DNA of 34,503 nt from Bacteroidota bacterium (lineage in GTDB: Bacteria > Bacteroidota > Bacteroidia > Cytophagales > Cyclobacteriaceae). Of this stretch, positions 7,304-15,381 are shown piece by piece. Location of the stretch: positions 1 through 34,503 of the forward strand of contig JAEZBX010000182.1 of the NCBI GenBank assembly GCA_023412765.1, given 5' to 3'. Under the pieces are notes generated by a model. That model was not told the origin of the DNA. It searched no databases and saw only the letters and a list, made by a program, of their open reading frames with translations. The number at the start of each line of letters is the position of its first letter. Position 1 is the first letter of the stretch. Position numbers and translations under genes: made by a program.

Positions 7304-8053
7304 CTATTTCTCACGCAAGCTGTTCATGACTTTGTTGGCAAAAACAAAGTCATCCAATTCCTTAACGCCAGAGTGTGTGATATCTTTATTATTGCCCACC
7401 CAAACGTTTTGCCCTTTATAGATGAACATAATTCTTTCGCCAATACCCATCACAGAATTCATGTCGTGGGTCACAACGATTGTAGTGATGTCAAGATCTT
7501 CAGAAATATCCGCGATAAGTTCATCAATGAGGATTGAAGTCTGGGGATCCAAACCTGAATTTGGTTCGTCACAAAATAAATAGTTGGGATTATTTACAAT
7601 AGCCCTCGCGATACCTACACGTTTTTTCATCCCGCCACTGATTTCGGAAGGCATTTTTTTATTGACATTTTCCAGACCGACACGAGCGAGACAAAAATTT
7701 ACCCGATCAGTCTTTTCACTTCTCGACATTTTTGTGAGGACATCCAGGGGAAAGCGGACATTCTGTTCAACGGTTTTTGAATCGAAAAGTGCTCCGCCCT
7801 GGAATAACATTCCCATCTCCCGTCGAACTTCAATCCGGGTATCGCGATCGCTGCCGTAAAAATCACGGCCATCATAAAAGACCTGGCCTTCGTTTGGTCT
7901 GATCAGTCCGACGATGCATTTCAGTAGCACACTTTTCCCAGTACCGCTGGCACCAATAATTAGGTTTGGTTTTCCCTTTTCGAAAATTCCGCTGACATCT
8001 TTCAATATGACTTTGTCACCGAATGACTTGGTAATATTCTGGATCTTTATCAT
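7304..8053 (-). CDS. ABC transporter ATPase, MlaF/Ttg2A-like
   Basis: This 249-residue ATPase carries Walker A GASGTGKS (34-41), signature SGGMKKR (139-145), Walker B YLFCDEP (158-164), a D-loop SGLD and the switch histidine His196 in VVTHD. The SGGMKKRVGIARA form of the signature is typical of the MlaF family, which powers phospholipid or sterol movement between membranes. It overlaps the MlaE-like permease gene by 4 bp (ATGA), so the two are translationally coupled. No substrate-binding MlaD follows, because the next gene downstream is the convergent fabF. Confidence 0.92.
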   Translation of the reverse strand: MIKIQNITKSFGDKVILKDVSGIFEKGKPNLIIGASGTGKSVLLKCIVGLIRPNEGQVFYDGRDFYGSDRDTRIEVRREMGMLFQGGALFDSKTVEQNVRFPLDVLTKMSRSEKTDRVNFCLARVGLENVNKKMPSEISGGMKKRVGIARAIVNNPNYLFCDEPNSGLDPQTSILIDELIADISEDLDITTIVVTHDMNSVMGIGERIMFIYKGQNVWVGNNKDITHSGVKELDDFVFANKVMNSLREK

Positions 8054-8787
8054 TTCGAAAGCAGTAGTTGAGCTAGCAAATAATCGGCGATTAATACGGC
8101 AATCACACTTGTTGTTACCGCCTGGGTTGTCGATACTCCAACCTCGAGCGCGCCGCCCTGCGTATAGTATCCCCGGAATGATGAAATGGAGGCAACCAGA
8201 AATGCGAACACAACGGATTTGATGAGGGCGAAAATCACAGTAAACTCATTGTAGCTTGTTCGTAATCCATAAATGTAATCTTCCGCGGTAATGATACCAG
8301 TGACTGTCCCTGCGAGGTAGCCCCCCATAATCCCACAAACACCCGCAATGATGACGAGCATAGGATACATCAACAAGGAAGCTATGATCTTTGGGAGTAC
8401 GAGATATGAAATTGAATTTATGCCCATCACCTCAAGTGCATCAATTTGTTCAGTAATTCTCATGGTACCCAATCCGCCAGCCATACTAGATCCAACTTTA
8501 CCAGCATAAATAACAGCAATGATAGTGGGTGCCAGTTCCAGGACAATCATTTCGCGCACTACCTGTGAGATTACATAGTTGGGAATAAATTCACTCACCA
8601 TGTTATAGGCTGTTTGAACTGTGGTCACAGCTCCCATAAATGTCGACACGAGAATAACCAGGAACAGAGAACCGAGTCCTATGCTGATGCATTCGTCCAG
8701 GATAAGTCTGTAGTATGTTTTAAAGGTTTCACGGTTGATGAGTAGTTGTCCGAGAAAAATGAAATACTTTCCAATCTCCTTGATCAT
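8050..8787 (-). CDS. MlaE-family ABC transporter permease
   Basis: The protein has 245 residues and several hydrophobic segments. It carries the MlaE hallmarks: a charged N-terminal stretch (FLGQLLINRETFKTYY), the region ELAPTIIAVIYAGKVGSSMA, and GTMRITEQIDALEVMGI. I place the start at the ATG at 8787 (MIKEIGKY). The longer reading begins with a TTG at 8808 and adds seven residues without family resemblance. It is the inner-membrane partner of the MlaF-like ATPase that overlaps its end. It is divergent from the short-chain dehydrogenase with 66 bp between start codons. A near-match to the -7 promoter motif (TATCTTTC on the minus strand, 8821-8828) lies upstream. Confidence 0.92.
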   Translation of the reverse strand: MIKEIGKYFIFLGQLLINRETFKTYYRLILDECISIGLGSLFLVILVSTFMGAVTTVQTAYNMVSEFIPNYVISQVVREMIVLELAPTIIAVIYAGKVGSSMAGGLGTMRITEQIDALEVMGINSISYLVLPKIIASLLMYPMLVIIAGVCGIMGGYLAGTVTGIITAEDYIYGLRTSYNEFTVIFALIKSVVFAFLVASISSFRGYYTQGGALEVGVSTTQAVTTSVIAVLIADYLLAQLLLSK

Positions 8788-8853
8788 AGATGCATTAAAC
8801 GAGTGCAATTATTACCTTGCGAAAGATACCCAAAAAATTTACAAATAAAGTTC

Positions 8854-9561
8854 ATGAAGAAACTCATTGTAGTTACTGGAGGTACGAAGGGTATTGGCCG
8901 GGCAATCATTCAAAAATTTTCTTCCATCGATTTTGATATTGCAACCTGCTCGCGAAACAATGATGAACTTAACAATCTAAGATCAGCAATTGAAGAATCG
9001 TATCCGGGTACACAGGTTCATGCGCTCAAAGCTGATCTCGCCGACAAAGATCAGGTAAAAAAATTTTGTGACTTTGTTAAAAATATCGGCCAGCCAGTCG
9101 AAATATTGGTAAACAACGCGGGCTATTTTGTTCCAGGTGAAATCATCAATGAGCCGGAGGGCACATTGGAACAAATGATTCATGCACATGTGTACAGCGC
9201 TTACTACACGACTCGAGGATTGGCTGCAGAGATGATCGCTAACAGGAGAGGACATATCTTCAACATGTGCTCTATTGCAAGCATAAAATCTTATCCCAAC
9301 GGAGGTTCTTATGCTATTGCCAAATCCGGACTCCTTGGATTTTCAAGGTGCCTTCGCGAGGAGATGAAAGAATTTGGCATCCGGGTTACCGCTATACTCC
9401 CTGGTGCCACCAGAACCGCAAGCTGGGATGGCGTTGACCTTCCCGACGAGCGATTTATGAAAGCCGAAGATGTTGCGGACACTGTGTTTGGCATCTACCA
9501 TTTATCCCATAGGAGCGTCGTAGAAGAGATCATTATACGGCCTCAGCTCGGTGACATATAA
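8854..9561 (+). CDS. short-chain dehydrogenase/reductase (SDR)
   Basis: This 235-residue classical SDR has the cofactor motif TGGTKGIG (8-15), NNAG (87-90) and the catalytic set Ser140, Tyr153, Lys157 (YAIAK). The start at ATG 8854 (MKKLIVVTGG) is the normal SDR start; the longer frame would run into the divergent MlaE gene. An Arg at 34 (TCSRNNDE) suggests a preference for NADPH. The substrate is unknown. Related proteins act on sugar, sterol or acyl substrates, and a FabG-like role is possible but less likely because the C-terminal half lacks the typical FabG pattern. It appears to be transcribed alone. Confidence 0.9.
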   Translation: MKKLIVVTGGTKGIGRAIIQKFSSIDFDIATCSRNNDELNNLRSAIEESYPGTQVHALKADLADKDQVKKFCDFVKNIGQPVEILVNNAGYFVPGEIINEPEGTLEQMIHAHVYSAYYTTRGLAAEMIANRRGHIFNMCSIASIKSYPNGGSYAIAKSGLLGFSRCLREEMKEFGIRVTAILPGATRTASWDGVDLPDERFMKAEDVADTVFGIYHLSHRSVVEEIIIRPQLGDI

Positions 9562-9662
9562 CGAAATGCTGCGCTGTTTTGGACTTTCTCACAACACATT
9601 GGACACCGTTGACACGTGCTTAAATGTTTGTCATTCGCCAGTCGACTCTGGACTTTTTGGAG

Positions 9663-9670
9663 TAATTTTG
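9663..9670 (+). promoter_or_regulatory. Bacteroidota -7 promoter motif (TAATTTTG) of ispG
   Basis: Exact TAnnTTTG match, 17 bases before the GTG at 9688. It falls inside the longest open frame, which argues that the upstream ATG at 9616 is not the real start. Confidence 0.6.
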
Positions 9671-9687
9671 CATCCAAATTACAGTTA

Positions 9688-11652
9688 GTGAATTCTCAGA
9701 TCGAATCAATAAAAAGGTATTGCAATAGCCTGGTGAGTTATAGCCGCCGCAAGACGGTTGAAGTACAGATTGGCGACGTTGCGATGGGAGGGGATAATCC
9801 GATACGCGTTCAATCGATGACTACGGTCGATACGATGGATACGGAAGGTTCTGTGGAGCAATCCATACGTATGATTAAGGCGGGGTGCGAATATATCAGG
9901 ATTACGGCGCCGAGCATCAAAGAAGCACAGAATCTCGGGGCTATCAAGCAAGAACTCAAGAAACGCGGTTATTATGCACCCCTGGTCGCCGATATTCACT
10001 TTACTCCTAATGCGGCAGAAATGGCAGCCAGGTTGGTGGAGAAAGTTCGAATTAATCCGGGCAATTATGCCGACAAAAAAAGGTTTGAGACGATTGAATA
10101 TACAGAGGCGTCTTATCAGGCTGAGCTTGATCGCATCCGCGAAAAATTTATTCCACTCGTCCGGATTTGTAAGGAATACGGTACGGCCATGCGCCTGGGA
10201 ACAAATCACGGCTCGCTCTCCGATCGGATTATGAGCCGATATGGTGACAATCCAACGGGTATGGTTGAATCAGCGCTGGAGTTCCTGCGAATCTGTGAAG
10301 ATGAACAATACTATAATATTGTGTTGTCCATGAAGTCTAGCAACCCTCAGGTTATGGTCCAGGCTTATCGCCTGTTAGTACAAAAACTTGATGAAGAGGG
10401 GTTGAAACCATATCCATTACACCTCGGTGTTACAGAAGCTGGCGATGGCGAAGATGGCAGGATCAAATCGTCGGTAGGAATCGGGACGCTGCTCGAAGAC
10501 GGACTTGGAGACACGGTCAGAGTTTCACTAACCGAAGAACCTGAGGCCGAGGTCCCTGTGGCCTATGAACTGGTGAGGAGATATGAAAATCGTTCACGAC
10601 ATGATTCAATACCTGCGATCAATCGTTATCCTATTAATCCATTCGAGTACAACCGGCGACAAACGAGACAAGTTTTGAACATTGGCGGTGAGCATCACAT
10701 ACCGCGAGTAATTGCTGACTTTACCTTAAAAGATAAGATTACCCCTGCCTCACTTTTTGCCTTGGGGTATCAATACTCAGTCCCATTGGATAAGTGGAAT
10801 ATTTCAGACATCGCGTGTGATTATATTTTTATTGGCGACAATAAGATTGATTTTGAAATACCGGGTACACTTGGACTAATCGCGAACCATAAAGCATGGT
10901 TGGATCAGAAAGACAGAGAGCGCACATATCCATTTATACGCGTGTCCGATTACGTGGCAGGAGTAGAACAGTCGCAGATGGTGAATTTCATCTATGCATT
11001 GCTGTCTGACCTAAATGAAGAATTGATTAACAAGCTGCGATCCGATGAAACTGCAGTACTCTTTATAGATACATACAATGCTCACGGTATGGCCGAGCAA
11101 CGACGATTATTTGTAGAGTTGATTAACAAGGGATGTGACATACCTGTTATTATTGGACGAGCTTATCGCGATCTGTCTGGAGAGCAGTTACAACTCTATG
11201 CAGCCACAGATTTCGGTGGCCTGCTGGTAGATGGATTAGGAGATGGAATATTCATCGCTGCTGAAAATTGTGGTTCCGATAAAATGGTGAATGAAACGGC
11301 ATTCAATATTTTACAAGCAACCAGAACACGCATTTCAAAAACAGAATATATTTCCTGTCCTTCATGCGGACGAACACTTTTTGACCTTCAGGAAACGACG
11401 GGGAAAATCCGTTCCCGAACAAGCCATCTCAAGGGAATTAAAATCGGAATAATGGGTTGTATTGTGAACGGACCCGGAGAAATGGCCGATGCAGATTACG
11501 GCTACGTTGGCTCGGGGCCCGGCCGAATAACGCTGTACAAAGGAAAGGAAGTGGTACGCAAGAATGTTCCCACTCCTAAAGCGGTAGACGAACTAATAAA
11601 TTTAATTCGCGAGCATGGTGATTGGGTCGAACCTGAGGTAAATGGAGCTTAA
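9688..11652 (+). CDS. ispG: 4-hydroxy-3-methylbut-2-enyl diphosphate synthase, long form
   Basis: IspG converts methylerythritol cyclodiphosphate to HMBPP in the MEP isoprenoid pathway with a [4Fe-4S] cluster. The N-terminal TIM barrel shows GGDNPIRVQSMTTVDTMDTE and the C-terminal reductase-like domain has cluster cysteines Cys557 and Cys560 (CPSCG) and Cys591 (GCIVNGPGE), with Glu598 as the fourth ligand. At 654 residues it is far longer than the roughly 370-residue E. coli enzyme, because it has the extra central domain seen in Bacteroidota, Chlamydiae and plants. I chose GTG 9688 (VNSQIESIKRYCNSL): it follows the promoter motif, and homologues begin shortly before the YCNSL segment. The 24 residues upstream have no family resemblance. 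Two small genes follow closely and are probably co-transcribed. Confidence 0.95.
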   Translation: MNSQIESIKRYCNSLVSYSRRKTVEVQIGDVAMGGDNPIRVQSMTTVDTMDTEGSVEQSIRMIKAGCEYIRITAPSIKEAQNLGAIKQELKKRGYYAPLVADIHFTPNAAEMAARLVEKVRINPGNYADKKRFETIEYTEASYQAELDRIREKFIPLVRICKEYGTAMRLGTNHGSLSDRIMSRYGDNPTGMVESALEFLRICEDEQYYNIVLSMKSSNPQVMVQAYRLLVQKLDEEGLKPYPLHLGVTEAGDGEDGRIKSSVGIGTLLEDGLGDTVRVSLTEEPEAEVPVAYELVRRYENRSRHDSIPAINRYPINPFEYNRRQTRQVLNIGGEHHIPRVIADFTLKDKITPASLFALGYQYSVPLDKWNISDIACDYIFIGDNKIDFEIPGTLGLIANHKAWLDQKDRERTYPFIRVSDYVAGVEQSQMVNFIYALLSDLNEELINKLRSDETAVLFIDTYNAHGMAEQRRLFVELINKGCDIPVIIGRAYRDLSGEQLQLYAATDFGGLLVDGLGDGIFIAAENCGSDKMVNETAFNILQATRTRISKTEYISCPSCGRTLFDLQETTGKIRSRTSHLKGIKIGIMGCIVNGPGEMADADYGYVGSGPGRITLYKGKEVVRKNVPTPKAVDELINLIREHGDWVEPEVNGA

Positions 11653-11672
11653 AGCCAGTAATGCACAATTAA

Positions 11673-11897
11673 ATGGAGAATGAAAGCAGGCAAATAGATG
11701 AACAAAAAAGTCCACGCGGAAAGAAAGGGCTCAAAGAATTTTTTGCACTTGGTGAAGTAGGCGGTTATTTCTTTCGAAAGAAAGATCCGAGCAGACCTTC
11801 TGATGTTAATATTCGAATGATGCATGGTATCAATAAGATATCAATCGTTGTTTTTTTATTGGGTGTTATCTATATCGTTCTCAGAAAATTCCTTTAG
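11673..11897 (+). CDS. small single-span membrane protein (DUF6728-like)
   Basis: The 74-residue protein has a charged N-terminus, a conserved-looking centre (EVGGYFFRKKDPSRPSD, then NIRMMHGINKISI) and one C-terminal transmembrane helix (about 54-71) ending in RKFL. The pattern resembles a small Bacteroidota family that I recall as DUF6728; I could not verify the name. It starts 20 bp after ispG and ends 2 bp before the YjbR gene, so all three appear to share a transcript. The function is unknown. Confidence 0.8.
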   Translation: MENESRQIDEQKSPRGKKGLKEFFALGEVGGYFFRKKDPSRPSDVNIRMMHGINKISIVVFLLGVIYIVLRKFL

Positions 11898-11899
11898 TC

Positions 11900-12253
11900 T
11901 TGAACATCGAATCTTATCGAACCATATGCCTTTCACTGAAGGGGGTAACGGAGGAGTTTCCGTTTGGAGAAAATACGTTGGTTCATAAGGTAATGGGTAA
12001 GATGTTTGCGTTGACGGATATAGTGGATTTTGAAAGTGTGAATTTAAAGGTGGATCCTGAAATAGGGGTTGAGTTGCGCGAACGCTATCCGGGCGTAGTA
12101 CCGGGGTATCACATGAATAAAAAACACTGGATTACTGTCCAGATGGATGGATCAATCCCAGACAAATTATTACGCCAGTGGATCGTAGATTCGTACAATT
12201 TAGTCGCTTCCGGACTCACTAAAACCCAGCAACGGGCGTTAGAGTCAATGTAG
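11900..12253 (+). CDS. MmcQ/YjbR family protein
   Basis: The 117-residue length and the sequence match the YjbR (CyaY-like fold) family: an N-terminal CLSLKGVTEEFPFGENTLVH, then KVMGKMFALTDI, then GYHMNKKHWITVQMDGSIPD and a final helical segment. Family members are thought to bind DNA or act as small adaptors; no activity is established. The start is a TTG 2 bp after the upstream gene, in frame with the usual family N-terminus (NIESYR). It is the third gene of the ispG unit. Confidence 0.9.
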   Translation: MNIESYRTICLSLKGVTEEFPFGENTLVHKVMGKMFALTDIVDFESVNLKVDPEIGVELRERYPGVVPGYHMNKKHWITVQMDGSIPDKLLRQWIVDSYNLVASGLTKTQQRALESM

Positions 12254-12332
12254 TTTAACCGGCAAGTGGTGTAATTTGACTGTCAGGTGGTTACAAAATC
12301 CCTATTTTGGAATTAATTCTAGTTAAAATCTT

Positions 12333-12340
12333 TACTTTTG
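12333..12340 (+). promoter_or_regulatory. Bacteroidota promoter: -7 motif TACTTTTG with upstream TTG
   Basis: Exact TAnnTTTG match, 16 bases before the ATG at 12357. A TTG at 12307-12309 lies 23 bases upstream, roughly the spacing expected for the -33 element. Confidence 0.6.
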
Positions 12341-12356
12341 TTTGATTTACCCTTTC

Positions 12357-13391
12357 ATGGCCAGGCCATTTTTTGTTCTATTGACTCTTAGCCTGCTAAT
12401 TAGCGCCTGCACACAGCGGATGATATGCCCTGCCTATCAAAGTGCTTTCATATACGACAAAAACGAGCTCAGAAAGAAGTTTAGCTATTTTGATGAGGAT
12501 TCTACTCCAAAACTCCTTGTTGCCAGTAAAACGAAATACCTCATTGCGGAGCCCATGTCGTACCGTAAGAAATTGCGTTCATTGCAAACGGTTGCAATGA
12601 CCCCTGTGAATCCGGTGTTGCCTGATTCAATGACGGTGGATGACGATATAGAGGGAATTGACGGAGAAGACGGTGTAGTGCCTGGAGCTGAACTTGACCT
12701 GGCCGCCCGGTCGGTTATCGACAGCATATATATCGTGGATGTGCCTATCGACAGTACACAAACGTATGTTGATAGTATCTATGTAATCTCAAAAGACAAG
12801 GAGCTTCGCTTATTGAAATATAACTTTCCCGATAGTCTCAAATATGATGAATCATCAGGTACATATGTTAGAGAGACACCGGCGTATAGCGTGAAGGATA
12901 TAAGATACAATGTCGAGCAAGACAACTATATGTGGTATCTTAGGAATGCTCTGGTTCTGCCGGATGTAAGGCTCTCTCAGATACAACAGAGCGCTCAGGA
13001 TGCAGCCGCAAATAATAAGTCGAAAGCTAAGAAAAAGGGATTCTTCGGATTCTTTAAGAATTTGTTTAAGAAGAAAGAAAAAGAAGCAGCTGACACAACA
13101 GATCAGCAGGTTCAGCCTCCACCAATCGATGATTTTGATTTCGTTGAAAATGATTCCATTCGTCAGGCTCAGCAAGATTCCATCCGCGCAGCTCAGCCGG
13201 CTCAGAAGAAAGGGGCGCTTTCAATTTTTAAGAAAAAGGATAAAAAGAAGGGTGAGCCCGAAGATCCCAAACAAAGAAGAAGAAAAGAAGACGCGCCTGC
13301 CGCTGACGATGAAGTGATTCTACCACCCAGGCAAGAGCAAAAAGACGACGACCTAATTATTGAGGATGAAGACGAGACTGAAAGTTTTTAA
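12357..13391 (+). CDS. putative lipoprotein of unknown function with Lys-rich C-terminal modules
   Basis: The 344-residue protein has a lipoprotein signal peptide: MARPFFVLLTLSLL, then ISAC with the lipobox cysteine at 18. The next stretch (CPAYQSAFIYDKNELRKKF) looks strongly conserved in style. An acidic region lies near 85-115. The second half holds two similar basic modules, KKKGFFGFFKNLFKKKEKE and KKGALSIFKKKDKKKGE, joined by Gln- and Asp-rich linkers, and the tail is very acidic. I choose the ATG at 12357, because the alternative TTG at 12342 lies 1 base after the promoter motif. It appears monocistronic. The function is unknown; an envelope location is inferred from the lipobox. Confidence 0.85.
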   Translation: MARPFFVLLTLSLLISACTQRMICPAYQSAFIYDKNELRKKFSYFDEDSTPKLLVASKTKYLIAEPMSYRKKLRSLQTVAMTPVNPVLPDSMTVDDDIEGIDGEDGVVPGAELDLAARSVIDSIYIVDVPIDSTQTYVDSIYVISKDKELRLLKYNFPDSLKYDESSGTYVRETPAYSVKDIRYNVEQDNYMWYLRNALVLPDVRLSQIQQSAQDAAANNKSKAKKKGFFGFFKNLFKKKEKEAADTTDQQVQPPPIDDFDFVENDSIRQAQQDSIRAAQPAQKKGALSIFKKKDKKKGEPEDPKQRRRKEDAPAADDEVILPPRQEQKDDDLIIEDEDETESF

Positions 13392-13501
13392 GTACATACC
13401 GGTCTTTTCTGCCGTTCTCGTGAATCCCCATTTGAACCTTAGCTATCGATGCGGGTTTTAGAATCATCACCTATTTAACTATCAAACATCAAATTACAGC
13501 C

Positions 13502-14167
13502 TTGGAACTGATTAAAACACTTATTGATTTTATCCTTCACATCGACGAACACCTTGTCGAAATCGTCAGCAACTATAAAACCTGGACTTATCTGATTCTC
13601 TTCCTCATAATTTTCGCAGAGACCGGACTTGTGGTCACCCCATTTTTACCTGGAGACTCTCTGTTGTTTGCAACTGGGGCGATAGTTGCAAAAGAAGAAA
13701 GTAACCTGAACATCGTGGTTATGGCTTTGCTTCTGATTATCGCTGCTATTCTTGGAGATCTCGTCAATTATCATGTGGGTAAATATATAGGACCAAAAGC
13801 TTTCAGCGGAAAATATAGATTTCTTAAAAAGGAATATCTGGAAAGAACGCAAGCATTTTACGACAAGCATGGAGGCAAGACTATCATTTATGCTCGCTTC
13901 ATCCCAATTATCAGAACCTTCGCACCGTTCGTGGCGGGTGTTGGAACTATGAGCTACCTTCGTTTTGCAACTTACAATGTCGTGGGTGGAATTGTATGGG
14001 TTGTTAGTTTCCTGCTCCTCGGATTTTTTTTCGGAGCTCTTCCCATTATAAAAGACAACTTCACTTACGTGATTTTTGCAATTATCATTGTGTCAATCTT
14101 ACCACCCATAATCGAAGTGCTTCGCAGCCGAAACAAGAAACCTGTGGACCCCGAAGTTAAAAACTAA
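13502..14167 (+). CDS. DedA family membrane protein
   Basis: This 221-residue protein has the DedA pattern. An early helix is followed by FAETGLVVTPFLPGDSLLFA, a second segment by GDLVNYHVGKYIG, and a third region carries YARFIPIIRTFAPFVAGVG, the conserved Arg-rich motif of the family. DedA proteins are inner-membrane proteins, and some members are undecaprenyl-phosphate or phospholipid flippases. The start is a TTG at 13502, chosen because no ATG gives a sensible N-terminus. It stands alone, and a heptamer repeat array fills the gap to the convergent gene downstream. Confidence 0.93.
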   Translation: MELIKTLIDFILHIDEHLVEIVSNYKTWTYLILFLIIFAETGLVVTPFLPGDSLLFATGAIVAKEESNLNIVVMALLLIIAAILGDLVNYHVGKYIGPKAFSGKYRFLKKEYLERTQAFYDKHGGKTIIYARFIPIIRTFAPFVAGVGTMSYLRFATYNVVGGIVWVVSFLLLGFFFGALPIIKDNFTYVIFAIIIVSILPPIIEVLRSRNKKPVDPEVKN

Positions 14168-14185
14168 TTGGTGCTAAGCTTATGC

Positions 14186-14220
14186 GAATAACGAATAACG
14201 AATAACGAATAACGAATAAC
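14186..14220. repeat. perfect heptamer tandem array, (GAATAAC)5
   Basis: Five identical copies of GAATAAC occupy 14186-14220 in the gap between the convergent DedA and FG-GAP genes. The last base is also the last base of the TAG stop of the FG-GAP gene. The 7-bp period and AACnAAT core match the degenerate array at 11-41. Confidence 0.95.
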
Positions 14221-15353
14221 TAATTCCTATTCCAATAGATCTTCAAATTGTGCGACGACCTTCCGGCAGCAATGATGTCCTTCTTTCCGTCGTCGTCGAG
14301 ATCAGCTGATTGTAGATCTTCACACGCAATGCCACCGTCGTCAATCCAGTAATCTTGCCATTGTTTTTTCTCAGGCTGAAAAACAAAGATTTTGATGCCT
14401 GTCTTTTTTTCAGAATTAGGTTCACGCCACCCGACAATAATTTGCTCGCCTGAAGGAACAAACTGGTCGTATGCAAGCGCGTGGCCCTGGTTTAAGTCTG
14501 TAGCCAGGACGTTGCGCGACGAGCTACCGCCGCTCGGATACACCACCAATTGGTTGCCATGCATTGGTTGAATACCAGCAATACTTTTAGATTTCGTTAC
14601 ACGAATCTCACCAAATGGATCTCCTTTGGCAAAAGATGCTGCGTTGGGTACAACCGACCATTTTCCATTTTGAAATTCGAGCACCTGGATACCTTCTTTA
14701 CCGCCTATATAAATCGATTCTCCCTTGCCATTCGCGACAATGTCAAGATTGTGAGTAAGGTGCATTGAATTATCAATAACGGTATGCTGCCATGTCGTTC
14801 GCGGATCTTTCGGCACGTCGTAAGCGAGTATATTAACCGGAGTACCTTCCCCATTCTTGTTCCCTTTACCATGCAAGGGCACAACAATAAGATCAAAATT
14901 GTTTTCACTCGCTTTCGCCCATCTCATTCTGTGAATTGTGGCCTCGTGATAAAGTTTGACAGGCGTCCATGCTTGTGTCGGATCTGAAGGCCGGATGAGA
15001 TAGTGCACAGAACCTGATTTGGCAGTATCCGAAGTTTCCCCTGGATTCCATTGTGCGCCCACTGCCACTTCGACTTTTCCATCATTATTAATATCTCTGG
15101 CTGCAATGCACACATTGTCGGCGGCCGTTAGATTATCCACCATCACAAACCTTTTCCAATCCCCGTTTCGATACCATACAAATTGCTTTTTATCGGCAAG
15201 AAGAATATCATCTTTACCATCACCATCTACATCACCGATAGCAAGTCCGTACCCTATCTCTACATTATCATCAATAACCTGAGATTCAAATTTCGGTTGT
15301 GCCAGTGTAGGAGTGCCGAGGCAGGTTAAAAGGAAAAGGACATGTAGTTTCAT
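14220..15353 (-). CDS. secreted FG-GAP/VCBS repeat protein
   Basis: The 377-residue protein starts with a signal peptide (MKLHVLFLLTCLGTPTLAQ). It then shows repeated calcium-binding loops of the FG-GAP type: GDVDGDGKDDI near 40-50, RDINNDGKVEV near 90, and ADLDDDGKKDI near the C-terminus. Between them are beta-rich repeats with WYRNGDW and similar strands, consistent with a seven-bladed propeller. The start at ATG 15353 gives a normal signal peptide; the longer frame from 15371 adds six residues before it. No type IX sorting domain is visible. It is the last gene of a five-gene leftward unit. Such proteins often bind carbohydrates or surfaces, but the ligand here is unknown. Confidence 0.88.
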   Translation of the reverse strand: MKLHVLFLLTCLGTPTLAQPKFESQVIDDNVEIGYGLAIGDVDGDGKDDILLADKKQFVWYRNGDWKRFVMVDNLTAADNVCIAARDINNDGKVEVAVGAQWNPGETSDTAKSGSVHYLIRPSDPTQAWTPVKLYHEATIHRMRWAKASENNFDLIVVPLHGKGNKNGEGTPVNILAYDVPKDPRTTWQHTVIDNSMHLTHNLDIVANGKGESIYIGGKEGIQVLEFQNGKWSVVPNAASFAKGDPFGEIRVTKSKSIAGIQPMHGNQLVVYPSGGSSSRNVLATDLNQGHALAYDQFVPSGEQIIVGWREPNSEKKTGIKIFVFQPEKKQWQDYWIDDGGIACEDLQSADLDDDGKKDIIAAGRSSHNLKIYWNRN

Positions 15354-15381
15354 AGCGCGATTAGTGACCACGTTAGATAAT

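Noticed and set aside
8746..8853. N-terminal extension of the short-chain dehydrogenase
   Set aside because: It would overlap the divergent MlaE-like gene and precedes the standard SDR start MKKLIVVTGG.
9616..9687. N-terminal extension of ispG from the ATG at 9616
   Set aside because: It lies upstream of and across the TAATTTTG promoter motif and does not resemble IspG N-termini.
9706..10209. 167-residue open frame on the minus strand within ispG
   Set aside because: It is a shadow of ispG, whose motifs are clear on the + strand.
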